Positions 34,294 through 44,196 of a stretch of DNA of 64,000 nt are shown here, in pieces. Positions within the stretch are counted from its first letter, which is position 1. The number at the start of each line of letters is the position of its first letter. Source of the stretch: Clostridia bacterium (lineage in GTDB: Bacteria; Bacillota; Peptococcia; DRI-13; UBA5745); NCBI GenBank assembly GCA_018436095.1, contig JAHDMJ010000009.1, positions 62,001-126,000 on the forward strand, read 5' to 3'. The notes under the pieces are model-generated. The model was not told the DNA's origin. It saw only the letters and a program-made list of their open reading frames with translations, and searched no databases. The position numbers were made by a program, and so were the translations under genes.

Positions 34294-35241
34294 TTATTCA
34301 TTGACGACAGGCAGATTTTTTTCTATCCGGGCAAAAAAATCCACGGTATTGATACCGGCAGCCCGGTTAAAGCGGCCCAAGGGCCGCAGGCAATCCTGGT
34401 TCCTGGCCAGCACATTGTAGATTTGGTGGGAGCAAAGGGTTACCTGAAAGCCCAGCTCATCCAAAATAGGCAAGGCATGCTCTTCCTGAATACCCAAGGG
34501 GAAGGCAAAGCATAAAGCCGGCGAGCCGCAAGCCGTCATCAGTTTTTTTTGTGTCAGCTCCAGGTCTTCCATTAAACGCTGCTGATACTCCTTGACGCTT
34601 TCTGTTTTCTTTTTTCTTATCCCTTGAATAGTCCGGTTTTTACTATGTAAATCATAGGTGTGATTGCCGAATTCAACAACGCCGCTTTCCTGCATTTCGA
34701 TGATCTGATCCCAGGTTAGGTAAGAGTAGCTTACGTTATGATCGGAGGCGGCGCTTTCCTGATCCGACAAAATGCCGATGATATTGATTACGGCTTTCAT
34801 GTTATATTTTTTTAAAAGCGGCCAGGCGTACACGTAATTGCTTTCATAGCCGTCATCAAAGGTGATCAATACCGGCTTGGCCGGCAGTTTGCCCTGATGA
34901 TAAACAAAATCAATAATTTCTTCTAGCGTCACTGCCTCATAGTTATTTTTGACTAGATACTGTAAATCATATTCAAATTGCCGGGGAGGAATAGCATAAG
35001 GACCCCAATGGTCTTCGTCTTCATCGAGATGATGGTAGAGCAAAACCAGCAGGGCCACTTGTTCACGGAGGTCCTCCTGATCAGCCGCCTTTTGCGCAGA
35101 CGAAACAGCTTCTTGATTCTGAAGGCCCCAGCCGTTAATGCGGGAAAACAAGAAAAAAATAGGGAGCAGCAGAAGAAGTAAAAGTATGCCTGCTCCGATT
35201 TTGATCCATTTGCGTTTATTGAATATAATAGACAAGAACAC
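34294..35241 (-). CDS. Polysaccharide deacetylase family protein
   Basis: A 315-residue protein with an N-terminal membrane anchor (IGAGILLLLLLLPIFFLFS) and an extracellular NodB-type domain. The metal and catalytic motifs are VLITFDDGYESNYVYAWPLL, the histidine motif FGNHTYDLHS, and FAFPLG near the C-terminal end. It starts at GTG after GAGGAGGGGG. It probably removes acetyl groups from a surface polysaccharide or peptidoglycan. It is divergent from the rimP-nusA operon. Confidence 0.9.
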   Translation of the reverse strand: MFLSIIFNKRKWIKIGAGILLLLLLLPIFFLFSRINGWGLQNQEAVSSAQKAADQEDLREQVALLVLLYHHLDEDEDHWGPYAIPPRQFEYDLQYLVKNNYEAVTLEEIIDFVYHQGKLPAKPVLITFDDGYESNYVYAWPLLKKYNMKAVINIIGILSDQESAASDHNVSYSYLTWDQIIEMQESGVVEFGNHTYDLHSKNRTIQGIRKKKTESVKEYQQRLMEDLELTQKKLMTACGSPALCFAFPLGIQEEHALPILDELGFQVTLCSHQIYNVLARNQDCLRPLGRFNRAAGINTVDFFARIEKNLPVVNE

Positions 35242-35317
35242 GTTGCCGCCCCCTCCTCAGTAGGATATGTAGCCGGATGAAGAATAATGTTTGCCCACTT
35301 TCCCGATAGTTTTGTTG

Positions 35318-35346
35318 TTGCATCATATAAAAATAAGTGTTATACT
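35318..35346 (+). promoter_or_regulatory. Promoter of the rimP-nusA-infB operon
   Basis: TTGCAT (35318-35323) and TATACT (35341-35346) with a 17-base spacer. Confidence 0.75.
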
Positions 35347-35374
35347 TCTTATGTAGAATTTGGTATGTGTGCAG

Positions 35375-35396
35375 AGAGTGGGTCTCCCCACTCTTT
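35375..35396 (+). promoter_or_regulatory. rimP leader hairpin
   Basis: AGAGTGGG (35375-35382) and CCCACTCT (35387-35394) form a perfect eight-pair stem followed by TTTCG. A similar GTGGG/CCCAC hairpin precedes rimP in other Firmicutes as far as I recall; it could be an attenuator for this translation operon, possibly tied to NusA levels. Confidence 0.55.
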
Positions 35397-35504
35397 CGTT
35401 TGTAAATGGGCATTCTACTCTCATAAAAGCAGTTATCCTTCTCTTGCAGGGGATGCTGATATTCTTTTTATTAATTGAAGAAAAAGCACGACGGAGGGAT
35501 AGGG

Positions 35505-35984
35505 TTGAAGGATAAGCTAGCAGAAAAAATTCAGGAAAAAGCGGTGCCGATTATCCGGGAGCTTGGTTACGATCTGGCGGATATGGAGCTGGTTAAAGAA
35601 GGCGCTAATTGGTATTTGCGTTTTTTTATCGAACATCTTGATGTTGAGAAAACCGTGGATATTGATGATTGCCAGAAGGTCAGCGAAAGGCTCTCCGATT
35701 GGCTGGATGAAACGGACCCTATACCTCAGGCTTATTTCTTGGAGGTTTCTTCGCCGGGTATTGAGCGGCCTTTAAAGAAAGAACAGGATTTTATTCGGTT
35801 TAAAGGCAGTATGGTGGAAGTAAGCCTCTTTGCTCCCTTTCAGGGAAAGAAAACTTACGTAGGTTCTTTAGGAACCCTGACGGCTAATGAATTATTCCTG
35901 GTACAGGATGACCGGGATTTAGGGATACCAAGGGCAATGATTGCAAGTGTCCGCTTATATTGGGATGAAAATGGGGAGGGATGA
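35505..35984 (+). CDS. rimP: Ribosome maturation factor RimP
   Basis: Needed for 30S subunit maturation. The protein starts at TTG 35505 (six bases after GGAGGG), giving MKDKLAEKIQEKAVPIIREL, 159 residues; an upstream in-frame TTG at 35475 lacks a binding site. Family motifs are GYDLADMELVKEGANWYLRF, DIDDCQKVSERLSDWLDE and YFLEVSSPGIERPLKKEQDF. It heads the rimP-nusA-ylxR-ylxQ-infB-rbfA operon and ends eight bases before nusA. Confidence 0.95.
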   Translation: MKDKLAEKIQEKAVPIIRELGYDLADMELVKEGANWYLRFFIEHLDVEKTVDIDDCQKVSERLSDWLDETDPIPQAYFLEVSSPGIERPLKKEQDFIRFKGSMVEVSLFAPFQGKKTYVGSLGTLTANELFLVQDDRDLGIPRAMIASVRLYWDENGEG

Positions 35985-35991
35985 AAAGGCA

Positions 35992-37185
35992 ATGAATAGT
36001 GAGTTGCTGTCTGCGCTGAAGGATCTGGAAAAAGAGAGAGGTATTGATTTTAACGTTCTGGTGGATGCCATTGAGGCAGCCTTGATTTCTGCTTATAAGA
36101 AAAATTTTGGCGCCTCACAAAACGTAAGAGTCCATATCGACAGGGAAACCGGTGAGTTCAAGGTTTTTACCCGCAAAACCGTTGTGGAGCCGGTGATGGA
36201 TTCAAAATCAGAAATTAGCCTGGAGGATGCCAGGAAGGAGCGGCCGGATTACGAGCTGGAGGATGTCATCGAATATGAAGTGACGCCGAAGGATTTCGGC
36301 CGGATTGCCGCTCAGACCGCCAAACAGGTGGTGGTGCAGCGGATTCGGGAAGCCGAGAGAGATATGATTTTTGACAAATATTATAGTCAAAAAGGGGATA
36401 TCATTACCGGCATTATCCACCGTTGTGAGAACCGCAATGTCTATATTGATATGGGCAATACGGAAGTTTGTCTAGGGCCTAATGAGCAGATGCCGGGAGA
36501 GAATTATGCCCCCGGTATGCGGATCAAGGCCTATATTATTGATGTGAAAAAAACCACGAAGGGACCTCAGATTCAGGTTTCCCGCACCCATCCCGGCTTT
36601 TTGGAACGTCTTTTTGAGCTTGAAGTGCCGGAGATCCAAGATGGCACTATCGAAGTAAAATCCGTTGCCAGAGAGGCCGGTTACCGCTCTAAGATCGCCG
36701 TATGGTCGGAAAACGAAAATGTGGATGCTTTGGGCGCCTGTGTGGGTCCTAAGGGCATGCGGGTTCAGGCCATTGTTAATGAGCTGAGGGGCGAAAAAAT
36801 CGACATCATCAAATGGAATGAAGAGCCCGCCGAGTTCATTGCCAGTGCCTTGAGCCCGGCAAAAGTGGTGTCCGTAGAGGTCTGGGACGGTGAAAAAGGA
36901 GCCCAGGTAGTGGTGCCGGATTACCAGTTGTCTTTGGCTATCGGCAAAGAAGGACAAAATGCCAGGTTGGCTGCCAAGCTTACCGGTTGGAAAATCGACA
37001 TCAAAAGCGAAAGTCAAATGAACCAGTTGCTTAATGTGATGCAGGAGGCCGGCGAAGGAGCAGGGGACGAAGGGCTCTGGGAAGAGGACTCCTGGCAGGA
37101 AGCGGCGGAAGATCCTGAAGCAGAAGAGAGTTTTGAAGCAATAGATGGCTTCGAAGAGACCGCGGATCCCGAAGAGGAGCAATAG
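35992..37185 (+). CDS. nusA: Transcription termination/antitermination factor NusA
   Basis: Binds RNA polymerase and nascent RNA to control pausing and termination. In order: the N-terminal RNAP-binding domain ([20 protein letters not shown]), an S1 domain (about residues 135-200; [20 protein letters not shown]), and KH domains with [37 protein letters not shown] and [18 protein letters not shown] highly acidic tail follows (about 345-397), a short extension common in Firmicutes rather than the repeats of E. coli. The 397-residue start at ATG 35992 follows GGGGAGGG. Confidence 0.97.
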   Translation: MNSELLSALKDLEKERGIDFNVLVDAIEAALISAYKKNFGASQNVRVHIDRETGEFKVFTRKTVVEPVMDSKSEISLEDARKERPDYELEDVIEYEVTPKDFGRIAAQTAKQVVVQRIREAERDMIFDKYYSQKGDIITGIIHRCENRNVYIDMGNTEVCLGPNEQMPGENYAPGMRIKAYIIDVKKTTKGPQIQVSRTHPGFLERLFELEVPEIQDGTIEVKSVAREAGYRSKIAVWSENENVDALGACVGPKGMRVQAIVNELRGEKIDIIKWNEEPAEFIASALSPAKVVSVEVWDGEKGAQVVVPDYQLSLAIGKEGQNARLAAKLTGWKIDIKSESQMNQLLNVMQEAGEGAGDEGLWEEDSWQEAAEDPEAEESFEAIDGFEETADPEEEQ

Positions 37186-37200
37186 GAAGGAGGCGAAGGT

Positions 37201-37479
37201 TTGATGGCTCAAAAACGAATACCACTTAGGATGTGTGCCATCTGCCGGCAGCAGTTTCCTAAACGAGAGCTGATCCGACTAGTAAAGAACGCCGAAGGCC
37301 AAGTTTCTTTGGACGAGACGGGCAAAAAACCGGGCCGGGGACTTTACGTCTGCCAGAGCAAGGATTGCCTGGCCCAGGCCCTTAAGGGCGGCAGGTTGGA
37401 TAAAGCGGCGGGAACCAGGATCGACGCCGATATATTGTCAAAGCTGAAAGAAAAGGTGGAGCATGAGCCTGAATCCTAA
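37201..37479 (+). CDS. ylxR: YlxR family nucleic-acid-binding protein
   Basis: A small basic protein (about 91 residues) with the YlxR hallmark RMCAICRQQFPKRELIRLV and GRGLYVCQSKDCLAQAL. Family members have been proposed to bind RNA and to modulate RNase P or transcription. The start is either TTG 37201, seven bases after AAGGAGG, or the next codon ATG 37204. It overlaps ylxQ by 17 bases and is part of the conserved nusA-infB operon. Confidence 0.93.
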   Translation: MMAQKRIPLRMCAICRQQFPKRELIRLVKNAEGQVSLDETGKKPGRGLYVCQSKDCLAQALKGGRLDKAAGTRIDADILSKLKEKVEHEPES

Positions 37480-37783
37480 AATCGCCGCCTTGATCGGTTT
37501 TGCCGCCAAAAGCGGCAAGCTGCTCCTTGGCACCTACTCGGTGGAAGAAGGTATACGGCGTCAGAAGGCCAAGCTGGTCTTGGCGGCCACGGATACAAAT
37601 CCCAAACGGATGGAGATACTTAAGCTATGGTGCGGGGATATGGAGATCCCTTTCTTATCCGTAGGGACGAAAGAAGATTACGGTGTTTTGCTGCGAAAAA
37701 AACCTTTGGGCTTATTAGCTTTAACCGATGAGCAAATGGCCTTGGGGATTGTGGAAGCGGCAAAAGCCAACGGAGGTGATTGA
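37463..37783 (+). CDS. ylxQ: L7Ae-family ribosomal-type protein YlxQ
   Basis: A 106-residue L7Ae/L30e/S12e/Gadd45-fold protein that binds kink-turn RNA in related cases. Typical sequence includes ALIGFAAKSGKLLLGTYSVE and KLVLAATDTNPKRMEILKLW. Its start overlaps ylxR and its stop directly abuts the infB ATG, indicating tight translational coupling. Confidence 0.93.
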   Translation: MSLNPKIAALIGFAAKSGKLLLGTYSVEEGIRRQKAKLVLAATDTNPKRMEILKLWCGDMEIPFLSVGTKEDYGVLLRKKPLGLLALTDEQMALGIVEAAKANGGD

Positions 37784-40700
37784 ATGGCTACTATTCGAGT
37801 ATACGAATTAGCAAAAGAAATGGACATGAACAGCAAAGTCTTGTTGGAAACCATGATTGAGTTGGGCCTGCCCATGAAAAATCATATGAGTACGATACCA
37901 GGTAACGAGGTGAACCGGATTAAAGCTATGGTACTTAAACACTTGGGAGATCCCAATGCCGAACCTATACCAAGACCTGTAGAAAAGAAAGAAAAGCCTC
38001 CCCTGTCGGGATTGAAGAATCGTCCTGCTGTACGGGAACCCGGCTTTGGCCAGGGTCAGCAGCAGAGCAATATCGGCGGCAATGCCGGTTCCGGCAGCGC
38101 CGGTGCAGGCTTAGCAGGGGGCGGACAGCGCCCTGCCGGGGCCAGGCCGGTAGCCGCCGGCAGCCAGCCCGGTCCGGCGGCCAGAAGCCGTCAGCCCGGT
38201 GATAGCATCAGCCCCCAGGCAGCTCAGGCTACGGCCAGAAGCTTTACTGCCGACAAGCAGAGAAATGCCGGCCCGGGAAACCGGAGCTTTAACCCGGGCG
38301 GACAGCCTGCCGGGACCCAGGGCCAAAGGCCGCAACCCCAGCAGCAGGGCCAAAGGCAGCAGCCGCAATCCCAGCAGCAGGGCCAAAGGCCTCAGCCTCA
38401 GCAGCAGCAACGCAGCGGCATGACTCAGGGGGGGCAAGGTGGACAGGGCGGTCAAGGCCCGCGCCAGGGCTTTGACCAAAACAGAAACCGCAGCCAAGGA
38501 CCCCGGCCTGCCGATCAAGGCAACAGGCCTGGGGCCAAACCCATGGGCCAAGGTCAGGGCAGACCCCAAGGCGGCGGTGCCCAGGCAGGAGATCAAAGCC
38601 AGCACCAGGGCCAACATCAGGGCCAGCACCAGAACCAGGGGCAGGCGCCCGGGCAGCAGGGCCAAGGACAGAACCAAGGCCGCAAGCCGGGCCAAGGCGG
38701 ACGCTTTGCCGGCCAGGGTCAAGGTCAGGGCCGGAACAATACGGATAAATATACGCAGGTTCCGGGGGCTGCACAGCAGCAAAAGCCCCGCCGTCCGGGA
38801 GCGCCTGTAGATAACCGTTCCAAAGGCTTTAATAAGGGGCCGAAAGCGCCGACTATCGGCCGGGATACTGCGGATCAATTGACCCATTTGGGCTCTGCCA
38901 CAGAGGAAGACAGCCGTTTTCTCAACAAGGTTGAGAATGCCGTAGGTGAAAAAGCCTACGACAGAGGCGGCATCTCCCGGACACCCAACCGTAAGCAGAC
39001 GCGGCCCGAGGACATAAGAAACAACCGCAACAGAGGCAAAGGCGGCCGGGACAGAGGAAAACCGCAGAGGCAGGAGCCGGCGCCGGTGGTTATTAAAAAT
39101 ATTACGCTGGAAGGGCCTACTACCGTTATGGAGTTTGCCCACCTTCTGGGCCGGAAAACGGGAGACATCATCAAAAAGCTGATTTCTCTGGGCGTTATGG
39201 CCAATATCAACCAGGAGCTGGATATGGATACCTTGATTCTCCTGGGCCAAGAGTTTGGCACCCAGGTAGAGGCCAAGGCCACCAAGGAAGATATCCTGAT
39301 TGCCGCAGAAGAGGCTGATGATCCCGCCAGCCTGAAAGAGAGGCCGCCGGTAGTCACCATCATGGGCCACGTAGACCACGGCAAAACCTCTTTGCTGGAT
39401 GCTATCCGCAAAGCCAATGTTCAGGCTTCCGAGGCCGGCGGTATTACCCAGCATATTGGCGCTTATCAGGTGGAAATCAACAATCGCAAAATTACCTTTT
39501 TGGATACGCCGGGTCATGAAGCCTTTACCGCTATGCGGGCCAGAGGCGCTCAGTGCACCGATATCGCTATACTGGTAGTGGCTGCCGACGACGGCGTCAT
39601 GCCGCAGACCGTAGAAGCCATCAATCATGCCAAAGGGGCCAAGGTACCTATTATCGTAGCCGTTAACAAGATTGATAAAGAAGGAGCCAATCCCGAGCGG
39701 ATCAAGCAAGAGCTGACGGAGCATGGCCTGGTTACTGAGGATTGGGGCGGCGATACGGTATTTGCGGAAGTATCTGCCAAGACCCATCAGGGCATCGATC
39801 AATTGCTGGAGATGGTTCTGCTGGTGGCGGATATGGGCGATTTAAAAGCCAATCCGGACCGCAAAGCCAAAGGCGTAGTCGTCGAGGCCAAATTAGATAA
39901 GGGCAGGGGCCCGGTGGCTACGGTACTGGTGCAAAACGGTACCCTGGATACAGGCGACTTCCTGATTGCCGGTACAGCCCAAGGCCGGGTCAGAGCCATG
40001 AATGACGAGCGGGGCAGGCTGCTAAAAAAAGCCGGTCCTTCCACACCGGTGGAAATTGTCGGTTTATCGGAAGTTCCTCAGGCCGGCGACATATTCCAGG
40101 CCGTAGCCGACGAACGTTTAGCCAAGCAAATTGCCAGCGAAAGGACGGCGGTAAAGCGGGAGGAAGTAATTCATTCCCGGAGCCGTATCTCTCTCGATGA
40201 TCTGTTTGCTCAGATTCAAACCGGTGAGGTTAAAGATCTGAATATCATCATCAAGGCCGATGTCCAAGGTTCTATCGAAGCTTTGAAATCTTCCCTGGAA
40301 AAGCTGTCCAACGACGAAGTAAGGGTGCAGACCATTCACCAGGGTGTGGGAGGTATTACCGAGGCCGACGTGGATTTTGCTTCCGCCTCCAACGCTATTA
40401 TCCTGGGCTTTAATGTGCGTCCCGATGTTAACGCCAGAAAGGCCGCCGAAGCAAACCAAGTAGATATCCGCTTATACCGGGTAATTTACAATGCCATCGA
40501 GGACGTAAAGTCTGCCCTTTCCGGTCTTTTGAAGCCGGAGATCAGGGAATCGGTTATCGGCCGGGCGGAGGTTCGCCAGGTCATTAAAGTGCCTAAAGTG
40601 GGTGCCATTGCCGGCTGTTATATTTTGGAGGGCAAAATTACCCGGGGCTGTCAAGTCAGGGTGATCCGGGATAATATCGTTATTTTTGAAGGAAGTTTAG

Positions 40701-40846
40701 GCTCGCTGCGCCGCTTTAAAGACGATGTCAAGGAAGTGGCCACAAACTTCGAGTGCGGTATCGGCATTGACCGGTTTAATGACTTCCAGATTGGGGATAA
40801 TATCGAAGGCTTTATTATGGAGGAAATCAAGAGAGAATTGACTTGA
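37784..40846 (+). CDS. infB: Translation initiation factor IF-2
   Basis: GTPase that delivers initiator tRNA to the ribosome. The 1020 residues begin with an IF2-N domain ([20 protein letters not shown]), then a long Gly/Gln/Arg-rich disordered linker (about residues 85-350, with many GQ and PQQQ repeats), a second IF2-N-like region (about 440-490), and the G domain: GHVDHGKT (about 527), [18 protein letters not shown]. Domains II, III and IV follow, including [12 protein letters not shown] and [12 protein letters not shown]. The linker is unusually glutamine-rich and repetitive. The stop overlaps an upstream rbfA codon region, so rbfA is coupled. Confidence 0.97.
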   Translation: MATIRVYELAKEMDMNSKVLLETMIELGLPMKNHMSTIPGNEVNRIKAMVLKHLGDPNAEPIPRPVEKKEKPPLSGLKNRPAVREPGFGQGQQQSNIGGNAGSGSAGAGLAGGGQRPAGARPVAAGSQPGPAARSRQPGDSISPQAAQATARSFTADKQRNAGPGNRSFNPGGQPAGTQGQRPQPQQQGQRQQPQSQQQGQRPQPQQQQRSGMTQGGQGGQGGQGPRQGFDQNRNRSQGPRPADQGNRPGAKPMGQGQGRPQGGGAQAGDQSQHQGQHQGQHQNQGQAPGQQGQGQNQGRKPGQGGRFAGQGQGQGRNNTDKYTQVPGAAQQQKPRRPGAPVDNRSKGFNKGPKAPTIGRDTADQLTHLGSATEEDSRFLNKVENAVGEKAYDRGGISRTPNRKQTRPEDIRNNRNRGKGGRDRGKPQRQEPAPVVIKNITLEGPTTVMEFAHLLGRKTGDIIKKLISLGVMANINQELDMDTLILLGQEFGTQVEAKATKEDILIAAEEADDPASLKERPPVVTIMGHVDHGKTSLLDAIRKANVQASEAGGITQHIGAYQVEINNRKITFLDTPGHEAFTAMRARGAQCTDIAILVVAADDGVMPQTVEAINHAKGAKVPIIVAVNKIDKEGANPERIKQELTEHGLVTEDWGGDTVFAEVSAKTHQGIDQLLEMVLLVADMGDLKANPDRKAKGVVVEAKLDKGRGPVATVLVQNGTLDTGDFLIAGTAQGRVRAMNDERGRLLKKAGPSTPVEIVGLSEVPQAGDIFQAVADERLAKQIASERTAVKREEVIHSRSRISLDDLFAQIQTGEVKDLNIIIKADVQGSIEALKSSLEKLSNDEVRVQTIHQGVGGITEADVDFASASNAIILGFNVRPDVNARKAAEANQVDIRLYRVIYNAIEDVKSALSGLLKPEIRESVIGRAEVRQVIKVPKVGAIAGCYILEGKITRGCQVRVIRDNIVIFEGSLGSLRRFKDDVKEVATNFECGIGIDRFNDFQIGDNIEGFIMEEIKRELT

Positions 40847-40872
40847 TGCTTCCAGAAAGGAAGGTTGGCGCT

Positions 40873-41235
40873 ATGACTTCTCATCGCAAAGACAGAGTGG
40901 CCGAGGAGATCAAACGAGAGCTGTCGGAAATCATCCGGGAGGATATGAAAGATCCCAGAGTCAAAAACGGGCTGGTTAGCGTTACCCATGTGGAGGTTAG
41001 CCGGGATATCAGTACTGCCACCATTTACCTAAGCTGTTTGGGCAATACCGAAGAGCAAGCTAGTATAGTTAAAGCTTTTAAACAGGCCGGCGGTTTTATC
41101 CGGGGAGAGCTGGCTAATCGCCTGAATTTGCGGTTTACACCGGAATTGACCTTTCGATCAGATCATTCTATTCAAGTGGGGGCCAGGATCAACGAGCTGT
41201 TAAACCAGCAGGCCCGCGAAGGGAAAGAGTCATGA
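40873..41235 (+). CDS. rbfA: Ribosome-binding factor A
   Basis: Cold-shock factor that assists maturation of the 16S rRNA 5' end on the 30S subunit. The 120-residue protein begins MTSHRKDRVAEEIKRELSEI at ATG 40873, eight bases after AAGGAAGG; the earlier in-frame ATG overlapping infB lacks spacing. Family motifs are DPRVKNGLVSVTHVEVSRDI and LRFTPELTFRSDHSI. It overlaps nrnA by four bases. Confidence 0.95.
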   Translation: MTSHRKDRVAEEIKRELSEIIREDMKDPRVKNGLVSVTHVEVSRDISTATIYLSCLGNTEEQASIVKAFKQAGGFIRGELANRLNLRFTPELTFRSDHSIQVGARINELLNQQAREGKES

Positions 41236-42197
41236 ATTGGCAGCAATTAGAGCCTTTTCTTTATCAGCAGCAGGATATTCTGATTATGGTTCACGAAAGG
41301 CCTGATGGCGACGCCTGGGGCTCCGGCTTAGGCTTGGGTCTGGTTTTGGAGTCTCTGGGCTATAAGCCCAGGCTCCCCAGGCCCTATCCTATAGCGGAAT
41401 CTTATTCCTGGATGCCGGGACAGCATCTGATTCAGCAGGTTCCCAAAGGTGAATTGCGTATACCCAGAGATTCCGCAGTGATTTTAGTGGACTGCGGGGA
41501 CCAGCAGCGCTGCGAGTATTTTCTGGGCACCAAAAAGGCGCTGTTAAATGCAGACCACCATATCAGCAATCCCAATTTTGGCATATTAAACTGGGTGGAT
41601 GCTCAAGCCGGGGCTACAGCCCAGATACTGTGCCGCTTGCTTTTTGAGGAAGGCGTGCCTGTACCGGCGCAAGCAGCTACCTGCTTTTATACGGCTTTAG
41701 TCACCGATACCGGCGGTTTTCGTTTCAGCAGTACCAGTAGTGAAACTTTGGACATAGCTTCCAAGCTGCTGGCTTGCGGCGCCGATTTGACGCTGATTCG
41801 GCAGAAGCTTTGGGAGAACCGTCCCAAAACGGAGCTGGTTTTGTTGCAGGAGGTTATGGAGCGCATAGAATATCTGGCGGCAGGCCGGGGGATTCTTTGC
41901 GCTTTGCCTTATGAATTGCTGACGGCTGGCGGACTCCAGGATACGGAAACAGACAACACCATTGAAGTATTGCGCAGTATTGAAGGCATTGAAGCCGTTC
42001 TGTTGCTGAAGGAGACTTCTCCGGGCCTGATTAAGGCCAGTCTGCGCAGTAAGAACTTTTTAGACAGCTCAGCCTTCATGGCCTCTCTAGGTGGCGGCGG
42101 CCATATCCGGGCAGCCGGTTGTACTCTTCAGGAGCCTTTTGAAAAGGCTAAAGAAAAAATCAGCCGATTACTGACGGAATCTTTGACCAATAGCTAA
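41232..42197 (+). CDS. nrnA: DHH-family bifunctional oligoribonuclease/pAp phosphatase
   Basis: Degrades short RNA oligomers (nanoRNA) and dephosphorylates pAp to AMP, and related proteins hydrolyse pApA. The 321-residue DHH/DHHA1 enzyme carries HERPDGDAWGSGLGLGL, VDCGD, the name-giving NADHHISNPNFG, VTDTGGFRFSSTSSETL and the C-terminal GGGGHIRAAGC. The position between rbfA and truB is conserved in Firmicutes. It starts by overlap with rbfA. Confidence 0.95.
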   Translation: MNWQQLEPFLYQQQDILIMVHERPDGDAWGSGLGLGLVLESLGYKPRLPRPYPIAESYSWMPGQHLIQQVPKGELRIPRDSAVILVDCGDQQRCEYFLGTKKALLNADHHISNPNFGILNWVDAQAGATAQILCRLLFEEGVPVPAQAATCFYTALVTDTGGFRFSSTSSETLDIASKLLACGADLTLIRQKLWENRPKTELVLLQEVMERIEYLAAGRGILCALPYELLTAGGLQDTETDNTIEVLRSIEGIEAVLLLKETSPGLIKASLRSKNFLDSSAFMASLGGGGHIRAAGCTLQEPFEKAKEKISRLLTESLTNS

Positions 42198-42214
42198 TCG
42201 GGGAGGTTTTTAAA

Positions 42215-43147
42215 GTGGAAGGTATCATCAATGTATTAAAACCCCCCGGTATGACCTCCCATGATGTCATATCTTTTTTAAGGCGGACATTGGGAGAAAA
42301 AAAAATAGGCCATTGCGGTACCCTGGATCCTCAGGCTGCCGGCGTGCTGCCGGTTTGCCTGGGTCAAGCCACAAAGCTGGCGGACTATTTGTCCGGCGGC
42401 GAAAAAAGCTATTATGGCGAACTGGAATTAGGCTACGAGACGGATACCCAGGATATCTGGGGGGAGAAGATAAGGTCTTTTTCCGTACCTGCTCTGGACC
42501 CTATTGCCGGCCTGGCAAGAGTGCAGCGGGCCGCCGGTTCTTTGGAGGGCCGGATCCTCCAGGAGGTGCCGGCCTTTTCCGCCGTCAAAAAACAGGGACA
42601 AAGCCTGCACCGCTTGGCCCGCAAAGGCGAAGTGGTCAGCGGTATGGCAAGAGAGGTGTTCATCCGCTCCTTTCAGATATTGGAATGCCGGGGCTCAACA
42701 ATCCGCTTTATTGTGGAATGCGGCAGTGGAACATATGTTCGCATGCTCTGCCGGGATTTAGCCCGGCTGCTGGACAGCGGCGGCGCCATGAGCTTTTTGC
42801 TGCGTTTGTCTGTGGGGCCTTGCTTTTTGGCAAACAGCTTTACTTTGGAGGAAATTCGGCAGCATAAAGAAGATAAGGGCAGCCTTCCCGAAGAGATGCT
42901 GGCTCCCAAAGAGCTGGCTTTATTTAGCCTGCCGCAAGCTATAGCGGCAGAAGGAGAGGCCGCAAGGCTTCGCCAGGGCCAAACCTTGTGGCTGCGGGCC
43001 CCCGGGTTTTCGGCCTCAGAGTCCCGAGCAAGCAAAGGCTGCGTCCTGGACCAGGGCAGCCGCTTAGTGGCTTTGGGTTCCTGGCAAGCCGGCTACGGTG
43101 ATAAACAAGGCTGGATTCTTTTCAAACCGGATAAAACCTTCAATTAG
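42215..43147 (+). CDS. truB: tRNA pseudouridine(55) synthase
   Basis: Converts U55 in the T loop of tRNAs to pseudouridine. It starts at GTG 42215 after GGGAGG. The catalytic region is KIGHCGTLDPQAAGVLPVCL with the essential Asp; further motifs are YYGELELGYETDTQDIWGE, VPAFSAVKKQGQSLHRLAR and CGSGTYVRMLCRDLA. The 310-residue length fits the family, with a divergent C-terminal PUA-like region. ribF follows after 17 bases. Confidence 0.95.
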   Translation: MEGIINVLKPPGMTSHDVISFLRRTLGEKKIGHCGTLDPQAAGVLPVCLGQATKLADYLSGGEKSYYGELELGYETDTQDIWGEKIRSFSVPALDPIAGLARVQRAAGSLEGRILQEVPAFSAVKKQGQSLHRLARKGEVVSGMAREVFIRSFQILECRGSTIRFIVECGSGTYVRMLCRDLARLLDSGGAMSFLLRLSVGPCFLANSFTLEEIRQHKEDKGSLPEEMLAPKELALFSLPQAIAAEGEAARLRQGQTLWLRAPGFSASESRASKGCVLDQGSRLVALGSWQAGYGDKQGWILFKPDKTFN

Positions 43148-43164
43148 AATACTTAGGAGAACAT

Positions 43165-44196
43165 ATGGTTGTACTGGACGAAAAAAATAAAATTGCAGCT
43201 TTTGCCGCCGCTCACGAGCTTCACGTTGCCCTGGGCTATTTTGATGGTCTGCATCTGGGCCATCAGACCCTCCTTGATTACGTGCTGCAGGCAGCCGGAG
43301 AAAAGGGCGGTCAGGCAGGCGTGCTGCTCATCGAGCCCCATCCTTTGAAAATATTAAGAGGTAATGGGGGCATCCGTAATCTTAATACTTTAGAGGATAA
43401 GATACGCTTAATTCAGGCTTATGGCGATATCCATGTTTTTATCCTGCCCTTTGACCGGGAATTTGCCGGGTTAAGCCCCGAGGCTTTCGTCCGGGATTAC
43501 CTGGCGGGCCTTTTGCAGATCAGAACGGCTGCCTGCGGCTTCAACTACAGCTTCGGCAAAGGCGGCGCCGGCAAAAGTGAGACTTTATGCCGGCTGGGGG
43601 AAATCTACGGCTTTTCCTGCGGTATTTTGCCGAAAATTACTTATAAAGGAAAAACCGTCAGTTCCACGGAAATCCGCCGGTTTATTGAGAAGGGGCATAT
43701 GAAAGAAGCTTGCTCCCTGCTGGGCCATAGCCATATTTATACGGGCAAAGTCATCGGCGGCAACAAGCTGGGTACCCGATTAGGCTTTCCTACGGCCAAT
43801 TTGGAGCTGAACCAGGAGCTGACTTGGCCGGCTTACGGCGTTTACGGCGGCTTTGTTCAAGAAGAGGACGGCTCTATTCACCGGGCTGTCATTAATGCAG
43901 GTATCCGGCCCACAGTGAAGCAGGAAGACAAAAAGCCAAGCTTTGAGGCCAACTTGATCAATTTTTCCGGTGACCTGTATGAGAAGACTTTGCGGGTGGC
44001 CTTAACGGACCGGCTGCGGCCGGAAAAGACTTTTGCCGATCTGGATGGCCTGCGCCGGCAAATAGCCATAGATGAAAAAAATGCGGTTGAAGCTTTAAAT
44101 AGCTGGGAAGCGGCTTTAGAGAAAAAGCATAAAACTATCGAAACAATTTTTTCGTATAATAAAGATTTCTATCATCATCTGCCTGTGCCTCGTTGA
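43165..44196 (+). CDS. ribF: Bifunctional riboflavin kinase/FMN adenylyltransferase
   Basis: Makes FMN and FAD from riboflavin. The N-terminal adenylyltransferase has HVALGYFDGLHLGHQTLLDY and STEIRRFIEKGHMKEACSLL; the C-terminal kinase has GNKLGTRLGFPTANLEL, YGVYGGFVQEEDG and LRGQKTF-like RLRPEKTFADLDGLRRQI. The family normally ends soon after that helix. Here about 22 further residues (HKTIETIFSYNKDFYHHLPV and PR) run into the hairpin-promoter repeat at 44150 and stop inside its CCTCGTTGA segment. The repeat therefore encodes the protein's C-terminus, probably having replaced the original stop. FAD made here also serves TrmFO. Confidence 0.95.
   Translation: MVVLDEKNKIAAFAAAHELHVALGYFDGLHLGHQTLLDYVLQAAGEKGGQAGVLLIEPHPLKILRGNGGIRNLNTLEDKIRLIQAYGDIHVFILPFDREFAGLSPEAFVRDYLAGLLQIRTAACGFNYSFGKGGAGKSETLCRLGEIYGFSCGILPKITYKGKTVSSTEIRRFIEKGHMKEACSLLGHSHIYTGKVIGGNKLGTRLGFPTANLELNQELTWPAYGVYGGFVQEEDGSIHRAVINAGIRPTVKQEDKKPSFEANLINFSGDLYEKTLRVALTDRLRPEKTFADLDGLRRQIAIDEKNAVEALNSWEAALEKKHKTIETIFSYNKDFYHHLPVPR

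Noticed and set aside
35287-35478. 63-codon frame before rimP
   Set aside because: It overlaps the promoter and the leader hairpin and shows no family or binding site.
38111-39802. 563-codon frame antisense to infB
   Set aside because: It mirrors the repetitive, GC-biased IF-2 linker and G domain; no start site, no recognisable family, and the + strand frame is certain.
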